Of a DNA stretch of 36,735 bases, positions 14,693 through 23,586 are shown piece after piece. Location of the stretch: NCBI GenBank assembly GCA_900318355.1, contig ONKE01000036.1, positions 1-36,735 of the forward strand. Reading direction: 5' to 3'. The notes beneath the pieces were generated by a model. That model was given only the letters and a program-made list of their open reading frames with translations, searched no databases and had not been told where the DNA came from. Every line of letters starts with the position of its first letter. Positions within the stretch are counted from its first letter, which is position 1. Origin of the DNA: an uncultured Bacteroidales bacterium. Its GTDB lineage: Bacteria; Bacteroidota; Bacteroidia; Bacteroidales; UBA932. A program made the translations under genes and the position numbers.

Positions 14693-17290
14693 ATGAAATT
14701 TGGACGGATAATCATAGCGGGTATCATGCTGCTTGCCTCCCTCGCCTCCAGGGCGCAGGTGGCGGTGGACTATGCCCGTCCGCAAAAATACAAGGTCGGC
14801 GGAGTGAAGGTCGAAGGCAACACCTATCTCTCTGACGAGCAGATTATTCAGCTGTCCGGCCTGCAGAAGGGCCTCGAAGTCACCGTACCAGGCGACCAGG
14901 TCTCGGCCATCGTGAACCGCCTGTGGATGCAGCGGTATTTCCAGGACGTTGCCATCAGCATCGATTCCCTGTCCGCCGCCCGCGACAGCGCATATTTCCG
15001 TATCAGCATCAAGGAGCGCCCCCGCGTATCGGCATGGACATTCTCCGGAGTCAAGAGCGGTGAGAAGAAAGACCTCGAGGAGCGCCTCAAGCTCGGTCGC
15101 AGCGACGGTCTGCGCCGTGGCGGCGAATATTCCGAATACGTGGCCAAGACATCCTCGGGCATCATTTCCCGCTACTACAAGGAAAAAGGCTTCCTCGACG
15201 TGAAGGTCACTCCGCAGGTCCGCAAGGACACGGTGGTCAAAAACGCCATCAGGGTCAATTTCAACATCGACCGCGGCGAGAAGGTCCGCATCAAGGACAT
15301 CCATTTCATCGGCCGCACCGACGACCTGAGCGAGTTCAAGCTTGCACGGTCGATGAAGAAGACCAAGTCCAACAAGATCTACAACTTCTTCTCCAGCAAG
15401 AAGTTCAATGAAAAGGAATACCCCAACGACAAAAAGAACCTCATCAGCGCCTACAACGAGGCCGGCTACCGCGACGCCCGCCTTGTCAAGGACTCCATCT
15501 ATTTCGTCGAGCCCGGCAAGCTGGGCATCGACCTGAAGGTGGATCCGGGCAAGAAATACTATTTCCGCAACATCACCTGGACCGGCAACTCCGTCTACTC
15601 CGCAGACCAGCTCAACCGTGTCCTCCAGATCAAGAAGGGCGACGTCTACGACATGGTGACCATGCAGAAGCGACTGGTCGGCGGCGGCAAGCAGAACGAG
15701 GAAGACGTCTCCAAGGCCTATCGCGACAACGGCTACCTCTTCTTCAACGTCCAGCCTGTCGAGGTCAACATCCAGGGCGACTCCGTCGACGTGGAAATGC
15801 GCATCGTCGAAGGCAAGCAGGCCACCCTCAACAACATCATCATCAACGGCAACACCCTGACCAACGAGAGGGTCGTCCGCCGCCAGCTCTTCACCCGTCC
15901 GGGCTACCTTTTCCGCCAGACCGAATTCGAGCGCTCCATTCGTGAAATCGCCTCCCTCGGTCAGTTCGACCCTGAATCCATCATGAATCCTGCCACGGGC
16001 TGGAGCATCATCCCCGACCAGAATTCCAACACGGTCGACATCGTCTACAACGTCACCGAAAAGCCTTCCAGCCAGCTGGAACTCTCCGGAGGCTGGGGCG
16101 GCCGCACCTTCGTCGCCACCGCCGGCGTGAGCTTCAACAACTTCTCCACCAGGCGTTTCTTCGAAAAGGGCGCATGGCGTCCGGTTCCTCTTGGCGATGC
16201 GCAGAACCTTGCCTTCCGCTTCCAGACCAGCGGCACATACTACACGGCACTCTCGGCGAGTTTCTCCGAGCCGTGGCTCTTCGGCAAGAAGCCGACTTCG
16301 CTCAGCCTGTCGGCCTACTACACCCGCCAGACCAACTCCTACCTTGCCTGGAACATCCTCAGCAACGACAAGCAGATGGAGGTCTACGGCTTCTCGGCCG
16401 GACTGGGCAACCGTCTGAAGTGGCCTGACAACTATTTCGTCCTCTACAACCAGCTCAGCTGGCAGACCTACAAGCTTACCAACTGGTACTCCAACTACTT
16501 CATATTCGACGACGGTATCGCCCACAACCTCAGCTACACGATCAGCCTGAGCCGCAACTCCACCGACCAGCAGATCTATCCGCGCGTGGGTGAAGACATA
16601 TCGGTGTCGCTGTCCCTTACCCCTCCGTATTCCCTCTTCAGAAAATACACTATGGCCGGTTCGGAATCCGACCGCCACAAGGAGGCCGTCTCCAGCTGGC
16701 GCGACGTCGACTATGACAAGTGGACCGCCCGCGAGCGTTATAAATGGATAGAATACCACAAGTGGTCCTTCAAGGCCAATTTCTACCAGAAACTCATCGG
16801 CGACCTCGTCCTCCGCACCCGCATTCAGTTCGGATATTTGGGCTACTACAACAAGAAATGGGGCTATTCTCCTTTCGAAGGGTTCTGGGTCGGCGGCGAC
16901 GGCATGTCGGGCTACAACACCTACGGTACGGAAGTCATCTCCCTTCGCGGCTACGAAAACTACTCCCTCACTCCGACGGCCGACTCGCGTTACAACACCA
17001 ACGGCTACGCCTATGCCGGCAACGTCTACGACAAGTTCACCCTCGAGCTGCGCTATCCTATCGTGCTGCAGCCCCAGTCCACGATCTTCGCGCTGGTGTT
17101 CCTCGAAGGCGGTAACTGCTGGAGCGACATAAAGGATTTCAATCCTTTCCAGATAAAGCGTTCCGCCGGCGTCGGCGTGCGCGTCTTCCTCCCGATGATC
17201 GGCCTTCTCGGTATCGACTGGGGATATGGCTTCGACGACAACATCCATGGCGGAAGTCAGTTCCACTTCCTCATCGGTCAGGAGTTTTAG
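14693..17290 (+). CDS. bamA: Outer membrane protein assembly factor BamA
   Basis: BamA is the integral barrel that inserts beta-barrel proteins into the outer membrane. The start at 14693 (MKFGRIIIAG) gives a proper signal peptide ending SRAQ; a GTG nine bases upstream is less likely. Residues about 25-430 contain the POTRA repeats, visible as KVGGVKVEGNTYLSDEQI near 34-51, KIKDIHFIG-like strands near 200, RNITWTGNSVYSADQL near 300 and NNIIINGNTLTNERVV near 380. The C-terminal half is the Omp85 barrel, with GGWGGRTFVATAGVSFNNFS near 465 and the loop 6 region around VGGDGMSGYNTYG near 735-750. The chain ends in phenylalanine (IGQEF). The length of 865 residues is usual for the phylum. Confidence 0.97.
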   Translation: MKFGRIIIAGIMLLASLASRAQVAVDYARPQKYKVGGVKVEGNTYLSDEQIIQLSGLQKGLEVTVPGDQVSAIVNRLWMQRYFQDVAISIDSLSAARDSAYFRISIKERPRVSAWTFSGVKSGEKKDLEERLKLGRSDGLRRGGEYSEYVAKTSSGIISRYYKEKGFLDVKVTPQVRKDTVVKNAIRVNFNIDRGEKVRIKDIHFIGRTDDLSEFKLARSMKKTKSNKIYNFFSSKKFNEKEYPNDKKNLISAYNEAGYRDARLVKDSIYFVEPGKLGIDLKVDPGKKYYFRNITWTGNSVYSADQLNRVLQIKKGDVYDMVTMQKRLVGGGKQNEEDVSKAYRDNGYLFFNVQPVEVNIQGDSVDVEMRIVEGKQATLNNIIINGNTLTNERVVRRQLFTRPGYLFRQTEFERSIREIASLGQFDPESIMNPATGWSIIPDQNSNTVDIVYNVTEKPSSQLELSGGWGGRTFVATAGVSFNNFSTRRFFEKGAWRPVPLGDAQNLAFRFQTSGTYYTALSASFSEPWLFGKKPTSLSLSAYYTRQTNSYLAWNILSNDKQMEVYGFSAGLGNRLKWPDNYFVLYNQLSWQTYKLTNWYSNYFIFDDGIAHNLSYTISLSRNSTDQQIYPRVGEDISVSLSLTPPYSLFRKYTMAGSESDRHKEAVSSWRDVDYDKWTARERYKWIEYHKWSFKANFYQKLIGDLVLRTRIQFGYLGYYNKKWGYSPFEGFWVGGDGMSGYNTYGTEVISLRGYENYSLTPTADSRYNTNGYAYAGNVYDKFTLELRYPIVLQPQSTIFALVFLEGGNCWSDIKDFNPFQIKRSAGVGVRVFLPMIGLLGIDWGYGFDDNIHGGSQFHFLIGQEF

Positions 17291-17352
17291 GCACGCAGTT
17301 TGATATAGTCTCTATCCGGAACAATGATTTAGAAACAAAAATTACACTTGAT

Positions 17353-17919
17353 ATGAAAAAATTAGTTCTCCTGGCCGCAGCGGCCGCAATGACCATCTCC
17401 GCTTCAGCGCAGACCCTCAAATTTGCCCATGTCAACTTCACCGAGCTCGTTTCCCTCGCCCCCGAGGCCGACGAAGCCCGCAAAGTGATCAGCGCCTCCC
17501 AGAAAGACGCCGAAGAGACCTTCCAGAGCATGTATGAGGAATATCAGACCAAGGTCTCCCAGTATCAGCAGAAGGCCGAGACCTGGAACCAGTCGGTACG
17601 TCAGACCAAGGAAAAGGAACTCAGCGACCTCCAGAGCCGCATCCAGGAGTTCCAGCAGAGCGTCCAGCAGGAGCTTCAGCAGCAGCAGTCCAAGCTGATG
17701 AACCCTATCCAGGAAAAAGCCATGAAGGCCGTCGAGCAGCTCGCCAAGGAAGGCGGCTACATCTACGTCTTCGACCGCAGCCAGGTCCTCTATTTCGACC
17801 CGGCCCAGAGCACGGACCTCACTCCGGCAGCCCGCAAGGCCATGAACATTCCTGAGGGTAGGACAATGGAAAGCCTCCAGGCCGAACTTGCAGCTCAAGC
17901 ACAGGGACAACAGCAGTAA
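17353..17919 (+). CDS. skp: Periplasmic OmpH/Skp-family chaperone, 188 aa
   Basis: This is a periplasmic holdase for outer-membrane proteins. A cleavable signal peptide ends SASAQ at about residue 20. The head begins LKFAHVNFTELVSLAPEADEARK. Residues 50-125 form a Gln-rich coiled coil with repeated QQ pairs. The closing strand GGYIYVFDRSQVLYFDP near 140-155 is typical. The glutamine-rich tail (AQAQGQQQ) is short. Its position right after bamA is conserved widely. A second, membrane-anchored paralogue lies at 11640-12266. Confidence 0.92.
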   Translation: MKKLVLLAAAAAMTISASAQTLKFAHVNFTELVSLAPEADEARKVISASQKDAEETFQSMYEEYQTKVSQYQQKAETWNQSVRQTKEKELSDLQSRIQEFQQSVQQELQQQQSKLMNPIQEKAMKAVEQLAKEGGYIYVFDRSQVLYFDPAQSTDLTPAARKAMNIPEGRTMESLQAELAAQAQGQQQ

Positions 17920-17931
17920 ATACTTCGCATA

Positions 17932-19767
17932 ATGCAACATAACATCATCGACACTCAAGATGTCGTGATTAGGTTCGCAGGAGATTCGGGAGATGGCATG
18001 CAGCTCACCGGGTCTCTTTTTGCGAATATGTCGGCCGTTCTGGGGAACGGCCTTTCGACATTTCCGGACTATCCCGCCGAAATCCGCGCCCCGAAAGGCA
18101 CCGTTTCCGGCGTTTCCGGCTACCAGGTGCATATAGGCAGCCACAAGGTCTCCACTCCCGGCGACTACTGCGACATGCTCGTGGCCATGAACCCCGCGGC
18201 CCTCAAGGCCAACGCCCGCTGGCTCGGACGCACCGCCATGGTGCTTGTCAACGAAGACGCTTTCGACGCCCAGGGCATGGAAAAGGCCGGCTTCACGACG
18301 GACGACCCCTTCGTGGAGCTTGGAATCGAAGACCGCACCATCATCGCGGCCCCGATCACGCGCCTGACACAGGAGAGCCTCTCCGACAGCGGACTGGACA
18401 TGCCGGCCATCCTCAAGTGCAAGAACATGTTCACCCTCGGCATGGCCTGCTATATCTACAGCCGCCCTCTGGACTATGTCTACGACTATATCGAAAGCAA
18501 GTTCGGCAAGAAGCATCCCGAGATGGTGGCCCCCAACAAGAAGGTCGTCACCGACGGCTTCAACTATGCCGCCGCCATCCAGGCCATACCCAACACCTAC
18601 CGCGTAGAACCGGCCGACCTGGAAAAAGGCCGCTACCGCAACATAACCGGCAACCAGGCCATTGCATGGGGCTTTATAGCCGCTGCCGAAAAGGCCGGCA
18701 TCCCGCTTTTCTGCGGATCGTACCCCATCACTCCGGCTACGTCCATCCTCGAGGAACTTGCGCTCCATAAGAACCTGGGCGTCAAGACCATGCAGACCGA
18801 AGACGAGATCGCTGGCATTTGCACAGCCATCGGCGCCTCCTTCGCCGGCAATCTCGCCGTGACCACCACTTCCGGTCCCGGCCTCTCCCTCAAGAGCGAG
18901 GCTCTCGGCCTGGCCGTTATGACGGAGCTGCCGCTTGTCGTCGTCGACGTCCAGCGCGGCGGCCCCTGCACGGGTCTTCCTACCAAGACGGAGCAGTCCG
19001 ACCTCTCCGAGGCCCTCTACGGCCGCAATGGCGAAAGCCCTCTGGTGGTCATGGCGTCATCTTCGCCTGCCGACTGCTTCGACAAGGCCTTCCTTGCCGC
19101 GAAGATCGCCCTGGAACACATGACGCCCGTCGTCCTTCTTTCCGAAGGCTTCCTGGGCAATGGCTCCGAGCCGTGGAAGATCCCGTCCATGGCCGGCTAT
19201 CCTCAGATCAAGCCGCGTTTCGCAGCCTCCGGGCAGTCCTCGTTCCATCCTTTCGAGCGCGATTCGCAGACCTTTGCCCGTGAATGGGCCTTCCCCGGCC
19301 AGAAGGGCTATGAACACCGAGTCGGCGGTCTTGAAAAGACTCCGCGCGGCGTCCTCTCCACCGATCCTGACAACCACGCCCTCATGGTGCGCGAGCGTGC
19401 CGAAAAGGTTGCCAGGGTTGCCGCCGACCTGCCCGCCCTCGAAGTCGAAGGCCCGCAGCAGGGCGACCTCCTGGTGGTCGGTTGGGGCGGCACCGCCGGT
19501 CACATCCGCACAGCCGCCGGAATGCTCCGCAAGGAGGGGATAGCCGTGAGCACGGCTCATTTCTCCTTCATCAACCCGCTTCCTCCTCAGACCGAAGAGG
19601 TGTTCTCGCGCTTCAGCCGCATCATGGTCTGCGAGCTCAACAGCGGCCAGTTCGCCGCATGGCTTCGCAGCTGCCTGCCCGGTCATGAATATATCCAGTA
19701 CAACAAAGTCCAGGGCCAGACGTTCCTGTCGGCAGAGCTCGCGGACGCAATCCGGAAAGCCTTATGA
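17932..19767 (+). CDS. korA: 2-oxoglutarate (2-oxoacid):ferredoxin oxidoreductase, fused gamma-alpha subunit
   Basis: With KorB this enzyme interconverts 2-oxoglutarate plus CoA with succinyl-CoA, CO2 and reduced ferredoxin. Residues 1-190 are the gamma domain (VIRFAGDSGDGMQLTGSLFAN, then FPDYPAEIRAPKGTVSGVSGYQVHIGS). The alpha part starts near 227 (GNQAIAWGFIAAAEKAG) and contains YPITPATSILEEL at 264 and QRGGPCTGLPTKTEQSDL at about 341-358. The 611-residue fusion is the normal KorA form in the phylum. The stop overlaps the korB start by four bases (ATGA). Other 2-oxoacids cannot be fully excluded from sequence alone, but gdhA next door favours 2-oxoglutarate. Confidence 0.92.
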   Translation: MQHNIIDTQDVVIRFAGDSGDGMQLTGSLFANMSAVLGNGLSTFPDYPAEIRAPKGTVSGVSGYQVHIGSHKVSTPGDYCDMLVAMNPAALKANARWLGRTAMVLVNEDAFDAQGMEKAGFTTDDPFVELGIEDRTIIAAPITRLTQESLSDSGLDMPAILKCKNMFTLGMACYIYSRPLDYVYDYIESKFGKKHPEMVAPNKKVVTDGFNYAAAIQAIPNTYRVEPADLEKGRYRNITGNQAIAWGFIAAAEKAGIPLFCGSYPITPATSILEELALHKNLGVKTMQTEDEIAGICTAIGASFAGNLAVTTTSGPGLSLKSEALGLAVMTELPLVVVDVQRGGPCTGLPTKTEQSDLSEALYGRNGESPLVVMASSSPADCFDKAFLAAKIALEHMTPVVLLSEGFLGNGSEPWKIPSMAGYPQIKPRFAASGQSSFHPFERDSQTFAREWAFPGQKGYEHRVGGLEKTPRGVLSTDPDNHALMVRERAEKVARVAADLPALEVEGPQQGDLLVVGWGGTAGHIRTAAGMLRKEGIAVSTAHFSFINPLPPQTEEVFSRFSRIMVCELNSGQFAAWLRSCLPGHEYIQYNKVQGQTFLSAELADAIRKAL

Positions 19768-20783
19768 GCAAGTACACCCTGAAAGATTTCAAGAGCGACC
19801 AGCAGGTACGCTGGTGCCCTGGCTGCGGCGACTATTCAGTGCTTGCTGCGCTGCAGCGTGCTCTCCCGAAAGTGTGCGAGGAGCAGGGACTTGAGAAGGA
19901 ACAGGTCGTTGTCATTTCCGGCATCGGCTGCTCGTCGCGCCTTCCTTACTACATGGATACATTCGGTTTCCACAGCATCCACGGACGTGCAACGGCGGTC
20001 GCAACCGGCGTAAAGGTCGCAAATCCTGCGCTGAGCGTATGGCAGGCCAGCGGCGACGGCGACGCCCTTGCCATCGGCGGCAACCATTTCATCCACGCCA
20101 TCAGACGCAATATCGACCTGAACATCATGTTGTTCAACAACCGCATCTACGGCATGACCAAGGGTCAGTATTCTCCGACATCCCGTCTTGGCACCATCAC
20201 CAAGACTTCGCCATACGGTACCGTCGAGGAACCGTTCAACCCCGGCAGCCTCGTTCTCGGCGCCAAAGGTACTTTCTTTGCCCGCAGCATCGACGCCGAC
20301 GTCATGCTGTGCGAAGATATAATGCTCGCCGCAGCCCGCCACAAAGGCACTTCGGTGATGGAATTCCTCACCAACTGCGTGATATTCAATAACGGAACCC
20401 ATGCCGACATCACGGCCAAGGAGACCCGCGCCGACCGCACCATCCTGCTTCGCAAGGGCGAAAAGATGATTTTCGGCCAGAACCGCGACAAGGGCCTGGT
20501 CCTCGACGGCTGGAAGCTCAAGGTGGTGGAGATAGGAAAGGACGGCGTCACCGAGGACGACATCCTGACCCACGACCCCACCAGCGACAATCTCGGCCTG
20601 CAGATGATGCTTGCCGACATGCGCTGGCCGGAGTTCCCCGTGGCCCTGGGTGTCATACGCGACGTGGCCGCTCCGACATACGAGACCGAGGTCTCGCGCC
20701 AGTGCGAAGAAGTTTCCGCCAAGGCCCGTGTCCACAGCGTTGACGAGCTTCTTTGCAGCGGCTCCGTCTGGGAAGTGAAATAA
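19764..20783 (+). CDS. korB: 2-oxoglutarate (2-oxoacid):ferredoxin oxidoreductase, beta subunit
   Basis: The beta subunit binds thiamine diphosphate and a [4Fe-4S] cluster. CPGCGDY supplies C18 and C21, GIGCSSR supplies C56 and FLTNCVIFNNG supplies C205; this is the expected four-cysteine set. The ThDP/Mg site is SGDGDALAIGGNH near 96-108, followed by NIMLFNNRIYGMTKGQYSPTS near 120-140. The 339-residue length is typical. Translation is coupled to korA by the four-base overlap. gdhA follows after 24 bases, so the substrate produced or consumed here, 2-oxoglutarate, is shared with glutamate dehydrogenase. Confidence 0.94.
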   Translation: MSKYTLKDFKSDQQVRWCPGCGDYSVLAALQRALPKVCEEQGLEKEQVVVISGIGCSSRLPYYMDTFGFHSIHGRATAVATGVKVANPALSVWQASGDGDALAIGGNHFIHAIRRNIDLNIMLFNNRIYGMTKGQYSPTSRLGTITKTSPYGTVEEPFNPGSLVLGAKGTFFARSIDADVMLCEDIMLAAARHKGTSVMEFLTNCVIFNNGTHADITAKETRADRTILLRKGEKMIFGQNRDKGLVLDGWKLKVVEIGKDGVTEDDILTHDPTSDNLGLQMMLADMRWPEFPVALGVIRDVAAPTYETEVSRQCEEVSAKARVHSVDELLCSGSVWEVK

Positions 20784-20807
20784 CCTCTGATAACCAATAT
20801 AAAAACT

Positions 20808-22151
20808 ATGCGTACAGAAGAAATCATGGCCCGCTTGCAGGCCAAATATCCCGCCGAGAAGGAATACCTTCAGGCGGTGCGCGAAGTTCTCGAATCCATC
20901 GAGGATGTCTACAATGAGCATCCCGAATTTGAGGCGGCCCGTATCGTGGAAAGGCTGGTTGAGCCCGACCGCATGCTCACCTTCCGTGTAACCTGGGTCG
21001 ACGACGAAGGTCAGGTCCAGACCAACACCGGCTACCGTGTCCAGTTCAACAATGCCATAGGCCCCTACAAGGGAGGCCTGCGTTTCCACCCGTCCGTCAA
21101 TCCCTCCATCCTGAAGTTCCTCGGCTTCGAGCAGACCTTCAAAAACGCCCTCACAACCCTCCCTATGGGCGGAGGCAAAGGCGGTTCCGATTTCAACCCC
21201 AAGGGCAAGTCGGACGCCGAGATCATGCGTTTCTGCCAGGCATTCATGCTTGAACTCTGGCGCAACATCGGTCCCGACATGGACGTTCCCGCCGGCGATA
21301 TCGGCGTGGGAGGCCGTGAAATCGGCTACCTTAACGGCATGTACAAAAAGCTCACGCGTGAGCATCACGGCGTCCTGACCGGCAAGGGCCTTTCCTTCGG
21401 CGGCAGCCTGGTCCGTCCCGAGGCCACCGGCTTCGGTGCCGTCTATTTCGTCCAGCACATGCTCGCCGACAAGCAGGAAGGCCTTACCCTCAAGGGCAAG
21501 AAGGTCGCCATTTCCGGCTTCGGCAACGTGGCATGGGGCGCAGCGACCAAGGCGACCGAGCTCGGCGCCACCGTAGTCGCCATCTCCGGTCCCGACGGCG
21601 TGATTGAAAATCCTTCCGGCATGACCAAGGAAAAGCTCGACTACATGCTCGAACTCCGCGCGTCCAACAACGATGTCGTGGCACCGTTCGCACAAAAGTT
21701 CCCCGATTCCCGCTTCATCCCCGGCAAGAAGGCCTGGAGCGTCAAATGCGACATCGCCATGCCTTGCGCATTCCAGAACGAAATGAGCGCTGAAGACGCC
21801 AGGATGCTTATCGACAACGGATGCTGGCTCTGCGCCGAGGTCTCCAACATGGGCTGCCAGCCCGGTGCCATCGAGACCTTCCAGAAGGCCGGAATCCTCT
21901 TTGCCCCGGGCAAGGCGGTCAATGCCGGCGGCGTGGCCACTTCCGGTCTGGAAATGACCCAGAACGCCATGCACATCAGCTGGACGGCCCCCGAGGTGGA
22001 CGAGAAACTCCACGGCATCATGTCCGCCATCCACGCCGCCTGCGTGAAATATGGCCGTCAGGCCGACGGAACTGTCAATTATGTCAAGGGTGCCAACGTA
22101 GCCGGCTTCATGAAGGTGGCCGACGCCATGCTTGCACAGGGAATAGTCTAA
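20808..22151 (+). CDS. gdhA: NADP-specific glutamate dehydrogenase
   Basis: The enzyme aminates 2-oxoglutarate to glutamate with NADPH in the cytoplasm. The 447-residue length fits the hexameric small GDH class. Conserved blocks are GPYKGGLRFHPSVNPSILKFLGFEQ near 85-109, PMGGGKGGSDFNPKGKS near 119-135 with the catalytic lysine region, and PAGDIGVGGREIGYL near 161. The dinucleotide-binding SGFGNVAWGAATKA lies near 237-250, and NAGGVATSGLEMTQNA near 372-387. aspA starts four bases after the stop, so the two ammonia-handling enzymes are almost certainly co-expressed. NADP preference is inferred from family similarity. Confidence 0.95.
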   Translation: MRTEEIMARLQAKYPAEKEYLQAVREVLESIEDVYNEHPEFEAARIVERLVEPDRMLTFRVTWVDDEGQVQTNTGYRVQFNNAIGPYKGGLRFHPSVNPSILKFLGFEQTFKNALTTLPMGGGKGGSDFNPKGKSDAEIMRFCQAFMLELWRNIGPDMDVPAGDIGVGGREIGYLNGMYKKLTREHHGVLTGKGLSFGGSLVRPEATGFGAVYFVQHMLADKQEGLTLKGKKVAISGFGNVAWGAATKATELGATVVAISGPDGVIENPSGMTKEKLDYMLELRASNNDVVAPFAQKFPDSRFIPGKKAWSVKCDIAMPCAFQNEMSAEDARMLIDNGCWLCAEVSNMGCQPGAIETFQKAGILFAPGKAVNAGGVATSGLEMTQNAMHISWTAPEVDEKLHGIMSAIHAACVKYGRQADGTVNYVKGANVAGFMKVADAMLAQGIV

Positions 22152-22155
22152 ATAT

Positions 22156-23568
22156 ATGAGTCAGCAGAAATATCGTATCGAAAGCGACCTCATCGGCGAA
22201 CTTAAGGTTCCCGCCGAGGCCTATTACGGCGTCCAGACCCAGCGTGCCCTGGACAACTACAGGATTTCCAACACGCGGATGTGCGACTATCCGGAATATG
22301 TGATAGCCATTGCCTACGTCAAGATGGCGGCGGCCAGCGCAAATGCCGAACTGGGTGTCCTCGACCGCAAGATCGCCGACGCCATCATCGCAGCCTGCCG
22401 GGAAATCGTGGACGGCAAGTTCCACGACCAGTTCCCCGTGGACATGATGCAGGGCGGAGCCGGCACTTCGGTCAACATGAACGCCAACGAGGTCATTGCC
22501 AACCGCGCGCTCGAGCTGATGGGTCACAAGAAGGGCGAATACCAATACTGCTCGCCCAACGACCATGTCAACTGCGCCCAGTCCACCAACGATGCCTATC
22601 CCACGGCCTTCCGCTACACATTCGTGAGGATGAACCGTCTGCTTGAAGCTTCGCTCCGCAACCTGATCGCGGCTTTCCGCGCCAAGGGAGAGGAGTTTAA
22701 GGAAGTTATCAAGATGGGGCGTACACAGCTCCAGGATGCCGTTCCAATGACTTCCGGTCAGGAATTCAACGCCTTTGCCAACAATCTCGAAGAGGAGATT
22801 GCGAACCTTCAGCGCAACGCGGTACTTCTGACTGAAATCAATATGGGCGGCACGGCCATCGGAACCGGACTCAACGCAGTCCCCGGCTTCGCCGAGCTCT
22901 GCACCAGCAAGCTTTGCGAATTTACCGGCGACTCCTTCAAGAAAGCTCCCGACCTCGTGGAAGCAACGCCCGACACTGGCGCCTACGTAAGCTATTCAGC
23001 TGCGCTTAAACGCCTCGCAGTCAAGCTTTCCAAGATCTGCAACGACCTTCGCCTCATGGCTTCCGGCCCCCGCTGCGGATTGAACGAGATTAACCTTCCT
23101 CCCATGGCTCCGGGTTCTTCCATCATGCCGGGCAAGGTCAATCCCGTCATTCCGGAGGTCACCAACCAGGTGTGCTTCAAGGTCATAGGCAACGACACCA
23201 CCGTGGCGTTCGCGGCCGAGGCGGGCCAGCTCCAGCTCAACGTCATGGAACCTGTCATCGCCGAGTCCATCCTCGAGAGCGTTACCTGGCTGCGCAATGC
23301 CATCGACACCCTCCGCACCCGTTGCATCGAGGGCATCACGGTCAACGCCGACCATTGCTACGAGATGGTAAAGCACTCCATCGGCATCGTCACGGCCCTT
23401 AATCCCTACATCGGCTACAAGACCTCCACGAAGGTGGCCAAGGAAGCCCTTGCCACGGGGCGCAGCGTCTACGACCTTGTCCTCGAGCATGGCTACATGT
23501 CGAAGGAAAAACTCGACGAGGCCCTCGATCCCAAACAGATGACGGCCTCGCACGCGTTGATTAAGTAG
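22156..23568 (+). CDS. aspA: Aspartate ammonia-lyase (aspartase)
   Basis: Aspartase reversibly splits aspartate into fumarate and ammonia. The 470-residue protein belongs to the fumarase/aspartase superfamily. EYQYCSPNDHVNCAQSTNDAYPTAF near 128-152, KMGRTQLQDAVPMTSGQEF near 186-204, and the flexible catalytic loop GSSIMPGKVNP at 320-330 are all present. The details (RIESDLIGE at the start, NDLRLMASGPRCGLNEINLP, the hexapeptide around the Q of MGRTQLQD) match AspA better than class II fumarase. It is the last gene of the korAB-gdhA-aspA run and feeds fumarate to the same pool as the class I fumarase and the Dcu carrier in this window. Confidence 0.93.
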   Translation: MSQQKYRIESDLIGELKVPAEAYYGVQTQRALDNYRISNTRMCDYPEYVIAIAYVKMAAASANAELGVLDRKIADAIIAACREIVDGKFHDQFPVDMMQGGAGTSVNMNANEVIANRALELMGHKKGEYQYCSPNDHVNCAQSTNDAYPTAFRYTFVRMNRLLEASLRNLIAAFRAKGEEFKEVIKMGRTQLQDAVPMTSGQEFNAFANNLEEEIANLQRNAVLLTEINMGGTAIGTGLNAVPGFAELCTSKLCEFTGDSFKKAPDLVEATPDTGAYVSYSAALKRLAVKLSKICNDLRLMASGPRCGLNEINLPPMAPGSSIMPGKVNPVIPEVTNQVCFKVIGNDTTVAFAAEAGQLQLNVMEPVIAESILESVTWLRNAIDTLRTRCIEGITVNADHCYEMVKHSIGIVTALNPYIGYKTSTKVAKEALATGRSVYDLVLEHGYMSKEKLDEALDPKQMTASHALIK

Positions 23569-23586
23569 TCTCTTTTCAGACGATAT

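Noticed and set aside
14561-17266. 901-codon minus-strand open frame opposite uppS/bamA
   Set aside because: It is an antisense shadow of a high-GC gene; the plus strand encodes a clear BamA with signal peptide, POTRA repeats and barrel.
19836-22034. 732-codon minus-strand open frame opposite korB/gdhA
   Set aside because: Both plus-strand genes have full family motifs; the antisense frame has low-complexity composition and no recognisable domain.
22156-23568. Class II fumarase (fumC) as the identity of the aspartase gene
   Set aside because: The N-terminus, the GSSIMPGKVNP loop context and the NDLRLMASGPRCGLNEINLP block match aspartase better, and a class I fumarase is already present.
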